DNA of 64,000 bases from Aliivibrio finisterrensis (GTDB taxonomy: Bacteria > Pseudomonadota > Gammaproteobacteria > Enterobacterales > Vibrionaceae): contig NZ_WBVP01000011.1 in assembly GCF_008933155.1 (NCBI RefSeq), positions 1-64,000 on the forward strand, written 5' to 3'. Both the position numbers and the translations under genes were made by a program. This document shows, in pieces, positions 56,043 to 64,000 of this stretch; position 1 is the first letter of the stretch; every line of letters starts with the position of its first letter. Below the pieces are notes generated by a model. That model saw only the letters and a list, made by a program, of their open reading frames with translations, made no database searches and was not told the DNA's origin.

Positions 56043-56776
56043 GAAAGTTGATTTTAGTACTTTTCGCTTTGTTGCCATCAATGGCAATAGCGGCAGGTGC
56101 AAAGGTTCCACTAGATAATGCGAATAACGACATTAGTGATCAAGCATCGCTACAAAATGGTGCGAAATTATTCATGAACTACTGTGCTGGTTGTCATTCA
56201 ACTCAGTATCAACGTTATGGCCGTGTTGCTGAAGATCTAGGTATTCCCGTTGATCTTATGATGGATAATCTTGTTTTTGAGCCAAATGCCAAAATTGGTG
56301 ATTTAATGGAAAATGCGATTCCTGAAAAACAAGCAGCGAATTGGTTCGGTGCGCCGCCACCAGACTTAACACTGGTAGCTCGTGTACGTGGTACGGATTG
56401 GTTATACACTTACTTACGTACATTCTATGCTGATCCAACTCGTCCATTTGGTGTCAATAATATGGTATTCCCAAGCGTTGGTATGCCTCATGTACTACAG
56501 GAACTTCAAGGAGTTACAACACCGATTTATGAGACAACCATGATTGATGGTGTGGAGAGTAAAGTTGTTATTGGCGTGAAATCTGATGGCACAGGTGAGC
56601 TGAGTCCTGGCGAGTATGATGCAGCCGTTCTTGATTTGGTTAACTTTTTAGAGTATTCAGGTGACCCTGTTCAACTTGAGCGTCATCGCTTAGGTTGGTG
56701 GGTTATGGGGTTTTTAGTGATATTTGCTTTTGTTTCTTACTTGCTTAAGAAAGAATATTGGCGCGATGTCCACTAA
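56039..56776 (+). CDS. petC: Ubiquinol-cytochrome c reductase, cytochrome c1 subunit
   Basis: 245 aa with signal peptide MRKLILVLFALLPSMAIAAG, the heme-attachment motif CAGCHS, a Met-containing sixth-ligand region (VFPSVGMPHVL) and a C-terminal anchor (GWWVMGFLVIFAFVSYLL). It accepts electrons from the Rieske subunit. It is last in the petABC operon and has a 4-nt overlap with petB. Confidence 0.96.
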   Translation: MRKLILVLFALLPSMAIAAGAKVPLDNANNDISDQASLQNGAKLFMNYCAGCHSTQYQRYGRVAEDLGIPVDLMMDNLVFEPNAKIGDLMENAIPEKQAANWFGAPPPDLTLVARVRGTDWLYTYLRTFYADPTRPFGVNNMVFPSVGMPHVLQELQGVTTPIYETTMIDGVESKVVIGVKSDGTGELSPGEYDAAVLDLVNFLEYSGDPVQLERHRLGWWVMGFLVIFAFVSYLLKKEYWRDVH

Positions 56777-56804
56777 TCATGATATTCTAGATCGTTAATT
56801 GTAC

Positions 56805-56833
56805 GCAATGGAGGCTAAGCCTCCATTGTTTTT
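56805..56833 (+). terminator. Terminator of petABC
   Basis: CAATGGAGGC-TAA-GCCTCCATTG followed by TTTTT; a 10-bp perfect stem. Confidence 0.93.
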
Positions 56834-56920
56834 GTGTCACTACTATTTCATACTAAATAGATAGCTGACAGGCACCTAAATTCGGTGCTTTTTGCTCCTA
56901 GATAAATACCGGAGGGCTCA

Positions 56921-57556
56921 ATGGCTGTTGCTGCCAACAAACGCTCAGTAATGACGCTTTTTTCAGACGCTTCTGACATGTACAGTCACCAAGTACGCAT
57001 CGTACTGGCTGAGAAAGGAGTAAGTGTTGAAGTTGAATTGGTTGATCCATCCAACTTACCAGCAGAACTTGTAGAATTAAACCCTTACAAAACTGTACCG
57101 ACACTTGTTGATCGTGAGCTTGCTTTATACAACTCTAATATCATCATGGAATATTTAGATGAGCGTTTCCCTCATCCGCCATTGATGCCTGTTTACCCTG
57201 TTGCTCGTGGTAACAGCCGTCTAATGATGCACCGTGTTGAAACTAATTGGTATTCATTAGCAGAGAAAGTTGCAAAAGGATCTTTTGAAGAATCTGAAGC
57301 AGCACGCGCAAAACTGCGTAATGACCTTCTAATGCTAGGTCCAATCTTCGCTGAATACACATACTTCATGAGTGATGAGTTTAGCTTAGTGGATTGCTAC
57401 TTAGCTCCGTTATTATGGCGTTTACCATCTATGGGTATTGAATTATCAGGCCCTGGTGCTAAAGAACTTAAGATCTACATGAACCGTGTATTTGAACGTG
57501 ATTCATTCCTAGCTTCATTGACTGAAGTTGAGCGTGAACTGCGTCTAACGAACTAA
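56921..57556 (+). CDS. sspA: Stringent starvation protein A
   Basis: 211 aa with a glutathione-S-transferase fold: [20 protein letters not shown], then [20 protein letters not shown] in the N-terminal thioredoxin-like part and a helical C-terminal part. SspA binds RNA polymerase and alters promoter use in stationary phase; it lacks GST activity in E. coli. GGAGG lies 8 nt upstream of the ATG. The stop overlaps sspB by one base, as in the enterobacterial operon. The bc1 operon is the usual upstream neighbour in vibrios. Confidence 0.97.
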   Translation: MAVAANKRSVMTLFSDASDMYSHQVRIVLAEKGVSVEVELVDPSNLPAELVELNPYKTVPTLVDRELALYNSNIIMEYLDERFPHPPLMPVYPVARGNSRLMMHRVETNWYSLAEKVAKGSFEESEAARAKLRNDLLMLGPIFAEYTYFMSDEFSLVDCYLAPLLWRLPSMGIELSGPGAKELKIYMNRVFERDSFLASLTEVERELRLTN

Positions 57557-58014
57557 TGGATATTAGTTCAATGATGCCCCGTCGCCCATACTTGTTACGT
57601 GCATTTTATGAATGGATTGTAGATAACGAGTTAACACCACATCTTGTTGTTGATGCAACAATGAATGGTGTGCGAGTTCCAGAAGAGTTTGTTCAAGATG
57701 GTCAGATCGTTTTAAACGTAGCACCACACTCTGTTGGTAATTTAGAAATGGGTAATGAAGCGGTCACATTTAATGCTCGCTTTGGTGGTCGTCCTCACTC
57801 GCTAATTTTACCGTTTTATGCGATTCAAGCTATCTATGCACGTGAAAACGGCGCTGGAACTATGTTTGAGCCAGAAGAAGCGTACGAATTAAGCTCAGAA
57901 GAGGGTATCTTTGAGGAAGATCTAGTATCTACTTCAGCAGAAGATTCATCGTCTGATGATAAGCCTGAGCCACCACGTCCAACGGGTCGCCCAAGCTTAC
58001 GAGTGGTTAAATAG
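57556..58014 (+). CDS. sspB: ClpXP adaptor protein SspB
   Basis: 152 aa. The folded N-terminal domain ([20 protein letters not shown], then NVAPHSVGNLEMGNEAVTFN) binds ssrA-tagged peptides. An acidic disordered linker follows, and the C-terminal tail GRPSLRVVK docks on ClpX. All three parts match the E. coli layout (165 aa). It is translationally coupled to sspA. Confidence 0.96.
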   Translation: MDISSMMPRRPYLLRAFYEWIVDNELTPHLVVDATMNGVRVPEEFVQDGQIVLNVAPHSVGNLEMGNEAVTFNARFGGRPHSLILPFYAIQAIYARENGAGTMFEPEEAYELSSEEGIFEEDLVSTSAEDSSSDDKPEPPRPTGRPSLRVVK

Positions 58015-58036
58015 CGTTTCCACTATAGCTTCAATT

Positions 58037-58067
58037 AAAAAGCCTGCATAAATTGCAGGTTTTTTTG
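58037..58067 (+). terminator. Terminator of sspAB
   Basis: AAAAAGCCTGCA-TAAAT-TGCAGGTTTTTTT; a stem of about 8 bp with a T run of seven. Confidence 0.9.
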
Positions 58068-58123
58068 TGAGTTGATACAAAAGTTATAACAATGACATTA
58101 ATTATCAATTAGTTATATCGATA

Positions 58124-58714
58124 TTATTCTTTTTCTACAGTGCTACCTTGGCCGTATTCAAAGGCTTTAATTACCTCTTTAACTCCTTTGATGTTACGAG
58201 CGACTTCTGCTGCAATATTTCCCTGTTCTTCAGTCACAAACCCAACAAGAAAGACTTCTTGAGCTTCTGTGAAGACACTGATCTTTATTCCATTTAACTC
58301 TGATTTTGCGAGAAGCGAAGATTTTACTTTTGTGGTTATCCAGCTATCGTTATTTATTTGAGTAAAGGTTAATAAAGGACGAACACGGATTTGATTATAA
58401 ACGGTATTAACACCATTTAAGCTTTTAATTTGTTTTTCAAAGGCTTGATTAAGTTGATTGTTTTTGGCTTGCCCCATTAAAAGGGTTTTTCCGTTATAGG
58501 TTACCGCACTGACTCGCATATTATATTGATAAGGAGCTTTGTTGGCTAAGCCTGTTACTTCTAACGAAATATTTTTATCCGTCAATTGCTCTTTCACTGT
58601 TCTATTGTCTGTTACGACTGAAGCTGTGGTTGCCGCTCCTGCAATGAATAAACCGGCACAACCTTGAAGTAAGACAGCAGAGAGGAGCAATGCACTTAAT
58701 TTAATTAACTTCAT
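58124..58714 (-). CDS. dolP: BON-domain outer-membrane lipoprotein (DolP/YraP)
   Basis: 196 aa lipoprotein; the lipobox is LLQGC (signal MKLIKLSALLLSAVLLQGC). Two BON domains follow, one around VKEQLTDKNISLEVTGLANK and one around ITTKVKSSLLAKSELNGIKI. DolP binds phospholipid at the division site and supports outer-membrane integrity. It is last in the lpoA-yraN-diaA-dolP operon, the same order as in E. coli, 6 bp after diaA. Confidence 0.94.
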   Translation of the reverse strand: MKLIKLSALLLSAVLLQGCAGLFIAGAATTASVVTDNRTVKEQLTDKNISLEVTGLANKAPYQYNMRVSAVTYNGKTLLMGQAKNNQLNQAFEKQIKSLNGVNTVYNQIRVRPLLTFTQINNDSWITTKVKSSLLAKSELNGIKISVFTEAQEVFLVGFVTEEQGNIAAEVARNIKGVKEVIKAFEYGQGSTVEKE

Positions 58715-58720
58715 CTTTAA

Positions 58721-59314
<594 letters not shown>

Positions 59315-59686
59315 TTACCCTTCAACAATTGCATTTTTGATCCAGTTGATTTCCTGACCTTGAGAGTGGATAGCAACTACATCAAATCTAAAAGATGTAT
59401 GTTCAATAGAGAGCCCATTTTTCATGAGCCAAAAGAGAGCGGTTCGTTGTAATTTGCGCTGTTTCTGCCATGTTACCATTTCTTGCGCAGAACCGTAATT
59501 TGAAGTGGTGCGATATTTTACTTCTACAAACACGAAGGCGTCTCGATCTCGCATGATGAGATCGAGCTCTCCAGTTTTAGAGTGGAAATTGCGTTGAATG
59601 AAAATGAGTTGATGTTGTTCTAAATAACGTTGAGCCATCAACTCATAATATTCACCCTTAGCGCGCTTATTCTGTTTCTTCTCCAT
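59315..59686 (-). CDS. yraN: UPF0102 family protein (YraN)
   Basis: 123 aa with a Holliday-junction-resolvase-like (PD-(D/E)xK) core. GEYYELMAQRYLEQH at the start, then GELDLIMRDRDAFVFVEVKY with the D...E-x-K residues. The cellular role is not established. Its start overlaps the 3' end of lpoA by 20 bp, so the operon is tightly packed. Confidence 0.93.
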   Translation of the reverse strand: MEKKQNKRAKGEYYELMAQRYLEQHQLIFIQRNFHSKTGELDLIMRDRDAFVFVEVKYRTTSNYGSAQEMVTWQKQRKLQRTALFWLMKNGLSIEHTSFRFDVVAIHSQGQEINWIKNAIVEG

Positions 59687-61478
59687 GAATAGCCCAGCTT
59701 ATTTCTCGTTGAATAACACACTGTTGGTTAATACTGAGTTCACCCGTTTTTCCTTGCATGTGGTAATTATCGACCGCTTTCATTTGTGGCAGCTCAGCGA
59801 TTAGTTGATAAGCATCCATACCTAAAGCATGGAGACGTGTTTCGCCATTACTGCTTTTGGGCCATAGTTCATCGTATTGCGCTTTGAATTTATGGTCTTC
59901 TTTTATCAGTAATGGAATGTCACTAAATTCAATGCCTTGGATCTCGACAAGCTTAGTTTGATGGCCGCTGTTACTGCGTGAGCTTGCATATAGCTTAGGT
60001 GGTGTGATCCCCGGATTAATCGCAACATCGATGAAAGGCTTTATAAGCACTAATTCACTGCTTTTTGCGACGATGTAAACCGCATCAATATCACGACGGC
60101 TACGAGGTTGTGACTCTAACTCCATCTCAGCTAATGCGTTCATTTGATAGATACGTGCTTGGCTACTTTCAATACCAAACACACTGTTTACTTTTTGTTG
60201 TAATTGCGATTTTTGACCAAAATAGCTAATTGATGGTTTCTTAGCTGTTAATTGGTACCATTTATCACTGAAGGCTTGGCTTAAACGCTCACCCATTGTG
60301 CCTTGTGGGGCAAGAAATAAGGGGTGTTTATGTCCTTGTTCAAATAAGTGAATCGCAGCTTGTGTTGCTTCTTGTTCTGGGGAAAGCGTAAAGTAACAGC
60401 TGTTTTCCTCAGGGTTTACTTTTGTTGGAATGTTTAGTGCTAATTGGGCGATATTTGTTTCATTTAATGATTGGAATTCTTCAATTTTGCTACGCAGAAG
60501 AGGGCCTACCACAAATTGGATATCTTCTTGAGTTAACGTCGCCATGATCTCTTCCATAGAAGCAGAACCCGTATCAATTACTTTAAATTTAGTAAATTCA
60601 CCACGTTCTTTATCTTCCATCATGCCATTTATAAAGCCATCACGAACGCGTACTGCTTGTGGTCCAAAGCGACCGCTTAGAGGTAATAGTAAAGCAACGT
60701 TATCAGGACGAACAATGTCGAGAGCTAGAATATCAAGCACTTCTTGTGGTGTATAAGTCGCAGCAGGATGTGTTGGATTTGCTTGCAACCATTCATTCAA
60801 GGCTTCTTGTAATCGTGTTGGTGAATGCTTTAGAGTGTCTAAATAAGTGGCTAATTGTACCCAACCGTGAAGAGTCGTTTCACTTTCATCTAATTTAATA
60901 TCTTGAAGGTTTGTGCTGTTAAATGAAGAAATACTTGTCCACACTTGGGACCAAAGTTGTTGTTTTTGATCTTCAGGTGTATAGGCATTGAGGGAAATTA
61001 ATTCTCTTGCTGCATTGAGGTTATCACCATTAAATAGGTGAAGCTCATAACGTAATTGGTAGTATTCAGCCCATTGGCTGTCTTCAATTTCCCACCAAGC
61101 TTCGAAATTCAGAACTTGCAGAGCCTCATCAAATGAATTTTGTGATTTTAGCATTTTTGCATGATTAAGCTGCATTTCGGCCGTTTGAGTTGGTGATAAT
61201 TGCAAGCCTTTGAGTCGTATTAATAGGTTAGTTGCAAGTGCAAAGTTTTGTTCTTGAACAGATGCCTTTAAAGCCATGATTAAAAAATCAGCCTGAAGAG
61301 TACCTTGTTGCTGATCGGCTTTTAAAATATAAGCGGAGCTGGTTTCTACTGGCGCTTGAGTAATATCAAGACGCTCAGGTGCTTTTGGTGAACTTGAACA
61401 AGCTGCTAATGTTAGAGCAAGGGCTACAGGAGCAATCAGGCGTGTTACACTGTTCTTTCTAAGGGTCATATTTGCCAT
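59667..61478 (-). CDS. lpoA: Penicillin-binding protein activator LpoA
   Basis: 603 aa outer-membrane lipoprotein; lipobox LAAC after MANMTLRKNSVTRLIAPVAL. The N-terminal half has TPR-like helical repeats, and the C-terminal half is a periplasmic-binding-protein-like domain (NVALLLPLSGRFGPQAVRVR, then DGFINGMM). It activates PBP1A from the outer membrane. The lengths of the two halves match the family, without the long insert found in some vibrios. It is divergent from rsmI and starts its operon. Confidence 0.94.
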   Translation of the reverse strand: MANMTLRKNSVTRLIAPVALALTLAACSSSPKAPERLDITQAPVETSSAYILKADQQQGTLQADFLIMALKASVQEQNFALATNLLIRLKGLQLSPTQTAEMQLNHAKMLKSQNSFDEALQVLNFEAWWEIEDSQWAEYYQLRYELHLFNGDNLNAARELISLNAYTPEDQKQQLWSQVWTSISSFNSTNLQDIKLDESETTLHGWVQLATYLDTLKHSPTRLQEALNEWLQANPTHPAATYTPQEVLDILALDIVRPDNVALLLPLSGRFGPQAVRVRDGFINGMMEDKERGEFTKFKVIDTGSASMEEIMATLTQEDIQFVVGPLLRSKIEEFQSLNETNIAQLALNIPTKVNPEENSCYFTLSPEQEATQAAIHLFEQGHKHPLFLAPQGTMGERLSQAFSDKWYQLTAKKPSISYFGQKSQLQQKVNSVFGIESSQARIYQMNALAEMELESQPRSRRDIDAVYIVAKSSELVLIKPFIDVAINPGITPPKLYASSRSNSGHQTKLVEIQGIEFSDIPLLIKEDHKFKAQYDELWPKSSNGETRLHALGMDAYQLIAELPQMKAVDNYHMQGKTGELSINQQCVIQREISWAIHGEETE

Positions 61479-61615
61479 GGGTAATATACTGGTCCTAATT
61501 TAAAAGGGCTGTTTTTACTATGGATGCGAATCACCCGAACAGCTAAAATATTATTTTGATTATAGTGGTGTCTATCTATATTCCCTATATTAATCGCAGA
61601 AGAGATAGTAAACAA

Positions 61616-62479
61616 ATGACAGAACACAATTTATCTGTGGTAGAGACTGCAACTTTGTACATTGTTCCTACCCCAATCGGTAATTTAGGCGACATAACGC
61701 AACGTGCTTTAGAAGTGCTAAAATCCGTTGACTTAATTGCCGCTGAAGATACTCGCCATACAGGCAAGTTATTGTCTCACTTTGGTATTTCTAGTCAAAC
61801 ATTTGCGCTACATGATCATAACGAACAGCATAAAGCAGACTTGTTGATCAGTAAATTACAACAAGGTCAATCTATTGCACTTGTCTCAGATGCGGGAACG
61901 CCGTTAATTAGTGATCCAGGGTACCATTTAGTGAACCGTTGTCGTCAAGCGAACGTCAATGTTGTGCCATTACCTGGTGCATGTGCGGTGATTACGGCAC
62001 TGTCAGCGGCGGGGTTACCTTCTGACCGTTTCAGTTTTGAAGGTTTTTTGCCTCCGAAAAGTAAAGGGCGCCGCGATAAGTTTGAAGAAATAGCACAAGC
62101 AGAGCGTACGTGTATTTTTTATGAATCCCCTCATCGTATCATGGATTCTTTAGAAGATATGCTGATGGTGCTTGGGCCAGAAAGGCAAGTGGTTTTAGCT
62201 CGTGAGCTCACTAAAACCTATGAAACTATTTATGGCGCGCCATTAGGTGAGCTAATTGAATGGATAAAAGAAGACGATAACCGTAAGCGTGGAGAGATGG
62301 TTTTATTGATCCATGGCTTCAGAAGTGAAGTTAAAGATGAATTGCCATTTGAGGCAACACGTTCAGTGTCTATTCTGGTAAAAGAACTTCCGCTTAAAAA
62401 AGCAGCAGCAATGGCCGCTGAAATTCACGGTGTGAAGAAAAATGCACTGTATAAATGGGGTTTAGAGCATTTAGATTAA
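61616..62479 (+). CDS. rsmI: 16S rRNA 2'-O-ribose C1402 methyltransferase
   Basis: 287 aa (E. coli 286). [20 protein letters not shown] opens the SAM-binding tetrapyrrole-methylase fold, [16 protein letters not shown] and [20 protein letters not shown] are signature blocks, and [19 protein letters not shown] follows. ATG 61616 is chosen; the frame opens upstream at a TTG (61556) with a non-conserved 20-residue extension. Divergent from lpoA, as in E. coli, and followed by rnpB. Confidence 0.96.
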   Translation: MTEHNLSVVETATLYIVPTPIGNLGDITQRALEVLKSVDLIAAEDTRHTGKLLSHFGISSQTFALHDHNEQHKADLLISKLQQGQSIALVSDAGTPLISDPGYHLVNRCRQANVNVVPLPGACAVITALSAAGLPSDRFSFEGFLPPKSKGRRDKFEEIAQAERTCIFYESPHRIMDSLEDMLMVLGPERQVVLARELTKTYETIYGAPLGELIEWIKEDDNRKRGEMVLLIHGFRSEVKDELPFEATRSVSILVKELPLKKAAAMAAEIHGVKKNALYKWGLEHLD

Positions 62480-62534
62480 GAGAATTGTGAAAAAGGGGTG
62501 GTAAGTTATTACTGACTCTTATATCATTCGCCTC

Positions 62535-62940
<406 letters not shown>

Positions 62941-62944
62941 ACTT

Positions 62945-62990
62945 AGCCCACCATAGTACTATTTCGGTAGTGTTATGGTGGGCTTTGTGC
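62945..62990 (+). terminator. Terminator of rnpB
   Basis: AGCCCACCATA and TATGGTGGGCT form the outer stem, with an inner ACTA-TTTCGG-TAGT part, followed by TTGTGCTTT. It begins 5 nt after the mature 3' end. Confidence 0.88.
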
Positions 62991-63023
62991 TTTCTGCAAC
63001 ATTGGTTTAGAATTATCACTAAT

Positions 63024-63052
63024 TTGACACACGTCCCTGTATTTTTAGTTTA
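63024..63052 (+). promoter_or_regulatory. Candidate promoter of rsmH (start of the division cluster)
   Basis: A perfect TTGACA (63024-63029) with a -10-like TAGTTT at 63046-63051 (16-nt spacer). The -10 is poor, so the match is partial. No mraZ gene lies in this gap. Confidence 0.4.
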
Positions 63053-63108
63053 CACTTCTAACTAAAATTCAGTCGCTTATTCCATAATCACGGTAGTAAA
63101 TACTCACT

Positions 63109-64000
63109 ATGTCTGAACAATTCCAACACGTATCCGTTCTTCTTCATGAATCAATTGATGGCTTAGCTATCAAGCCTGATGGTATCTATATCGATGGTAC
63201 GTTTGGTCGTGGAGGCCATAGCCGTCAAATCTTATCAAAACTGGGTGAGAATGGCCGCTTGTACAGTATTGACCGTGATCCTCAAGCAATCGCAGAAGCA
63301 AAAACCATTACAGATCCAAAGTTTACTATTATTCATGGACCTTTCTCCGGCCTGAAACAGTATGTTGAAGAGCTTGATCTTGTTGGGAAAATTGATGGTG
63401 TATTGTTGGATTTAGGGGTGTCATCACCGCAATTAGATGACGCCGATCGTGGCTTCAGTTTTATGAAAGATGGCCCTTTAGATATGCGAATGGATCCGAC
63501 CTCAGGTATGCCAGTATCTGAATGGTTATTGGATGCTGATGTTGAAGATATTACATGGGTTATCCGTGAGTTTGGCGAAGACAAGCATGCATGGCGCATT
63601 GCTAAAGGCATCGTTGCTTATCGTGAAAACCAAGAAAATGAACCATTAACACGCACGAGCCAATTGGCTAAATTGATCTCAGAGGTTGCGCCTAAGAGTT
63701 TCAAAGAGAAAAAACACCCAGCAACACGTACATTCCAAGCGTTCCGAATTTACATCAATAGTGAATTGGATGAGATTGATACTGCGTTAAAAGGGGCGTT
63801 AGACGTACTTGCTCCAGAAGGACGCTTATCGGTGATCAGTTTCCACTCTCTTGAAGATCGTATGGTGAAGCATTTTATTCGTAAAGAGAGTAAAGGTCCT
63901 CAAGTGCCTCATGGTTTGCCACTAACTGAAGATCAAATTAAAGCATTAGGTAGTGCGAAAATGAAGGCTGTTGGTAAAGCGATTAAACCAACGAAAAGCG
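63109..64000 (+). CDS. rsmH: 16S rRNA N4-C1402 methyltransferase (5' part, cut by window edge)
   Basis: At least 297 codons are visible; the gene runs off the right edge. [20 protein letters not shown], then [16 protein letters not shown] (SAM-binding), [20 protein letters not shown] and [17 protein letters not shown] are diagnostic. It methylates the same nucleotide, C1402, as RsmI encoded 630 bp upstream. It normally opens the mra/fts cell-division cluster. The family length is about 313-316 aa, so only the last few residues are missing. Confidence 0.97.
   Translation, partial: MSEQFQHVSVLLHESIDGLAIKPDGIYIDGTFGRGGHSRQILSKLGENGRLYSIDRDPQAIAEAKTITDPKFTIIHGPFSGLKQYVEELDLVGKIDGVLLDLGVSSPQLDDADRGFSFMKDGPLDMRMDPTSGMPVSEWLLDADVEDITWVIREFGEDKHAWRIAKGIVAYRENQENEPLTRTSQLAKLISEVAPKSFKEKKHPATRTFQAFRIYINSELDEIDTALKGALDVLAPEGRLSVISFHSLEDRMVKHFIRKESKGPQVPHGLPLTEDQIKALGSAKMKAVGKAIKPTKS

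Overview
The window reads as a chromosomal segment of a low-GC gammaproteobacterium of the Vibrionaceae, most likely Aliivibrio (A. fischeri/salmonicida group). The reasons are the rpsU-yqeY-dnaG-rpoD macromolecular synthesis cluster, a gspA/gspB pair beside cca, the order nudF-yqiB-cpdA-yqiA-parE-parC, petABC-sspAB and lpoA-yraN-diaA-dolP. No database search was possible, so the genus is an inference from gene content, protein similarity recalled from known families, and base composition.

Layout. Bases 1 to about 15,515 form an AT-rich accessory island lying against the 3' end of a tRNA-Ile2(CAU) gene at 15,557-15,632 (minus strand). It holds four parts. (i) A plasmid-like module has six palindromes phased at 21 bp, a DUF2384 protein, an HUH/MobV-like relaxase, a serine resolvase and a KfrA-like coiled-coil protein. 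(ii) A tight three-gene operon (4,548-6,531) encodes a ribbon-helix-helix/PUA-like fusion, a uracil-DNA-glycosylase-fold protein and a protein made only of the FtsZ/tubulin GTPase domain, under a promoter crowded with TGTAATACA boxes. (iii) A 3.5-kb stretch without intact genes (6,540-10,087) is built from hairpin-bearing tandem arrays (110-, 87- and about 190-bp units). They are interleaved with broken copies of the 3' end of the neighbouring 392-aa zinc-finger/HTH gene, and almost every junction falls at the same GAACA-N-TGTTC-type motif. (iv) An AlpA-type regulator is followed by a 1,106-aa multi-zinc-ribbon protein with an internal Vsr/DUF559-like nuclease domain. I consider parts (ii) and (iii) the best candidates for an undescribed system.

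From 15.5 kb to the end the window is dense core genome: sigma-70, primase and S21; tsaD; plsY; folB-folK; uppP; cca; gspA-gspB; an SH3/YgiM protein; a Pit phosphate transporter with its PhoU-like partner; a CYTH-CHAD triphosphatase and glnE; a potassium channel; a chemoreceptor; hldE; tolC; the nudF-yqiB-cpdA-yqiA-parE-parC run; degS and degQ; zapG and zapE; rplM-rpsI; the cytochrome bc1 operon; sspA-sspB; the dolP-diaA-yraN-lpoA operon diverging from rsmI; the RNase P RNA gene; and the start of rsmH, which runs off the right edge.

Two kinds of small dispersed repeat lie between core genes: a 186-bp long-hairpin element (24,001-24,186), and two related MITE-like elements (27,836-27,997 and 48,141-48,233) that differ by an internal segment bounded by an 8-bp direct repeat.
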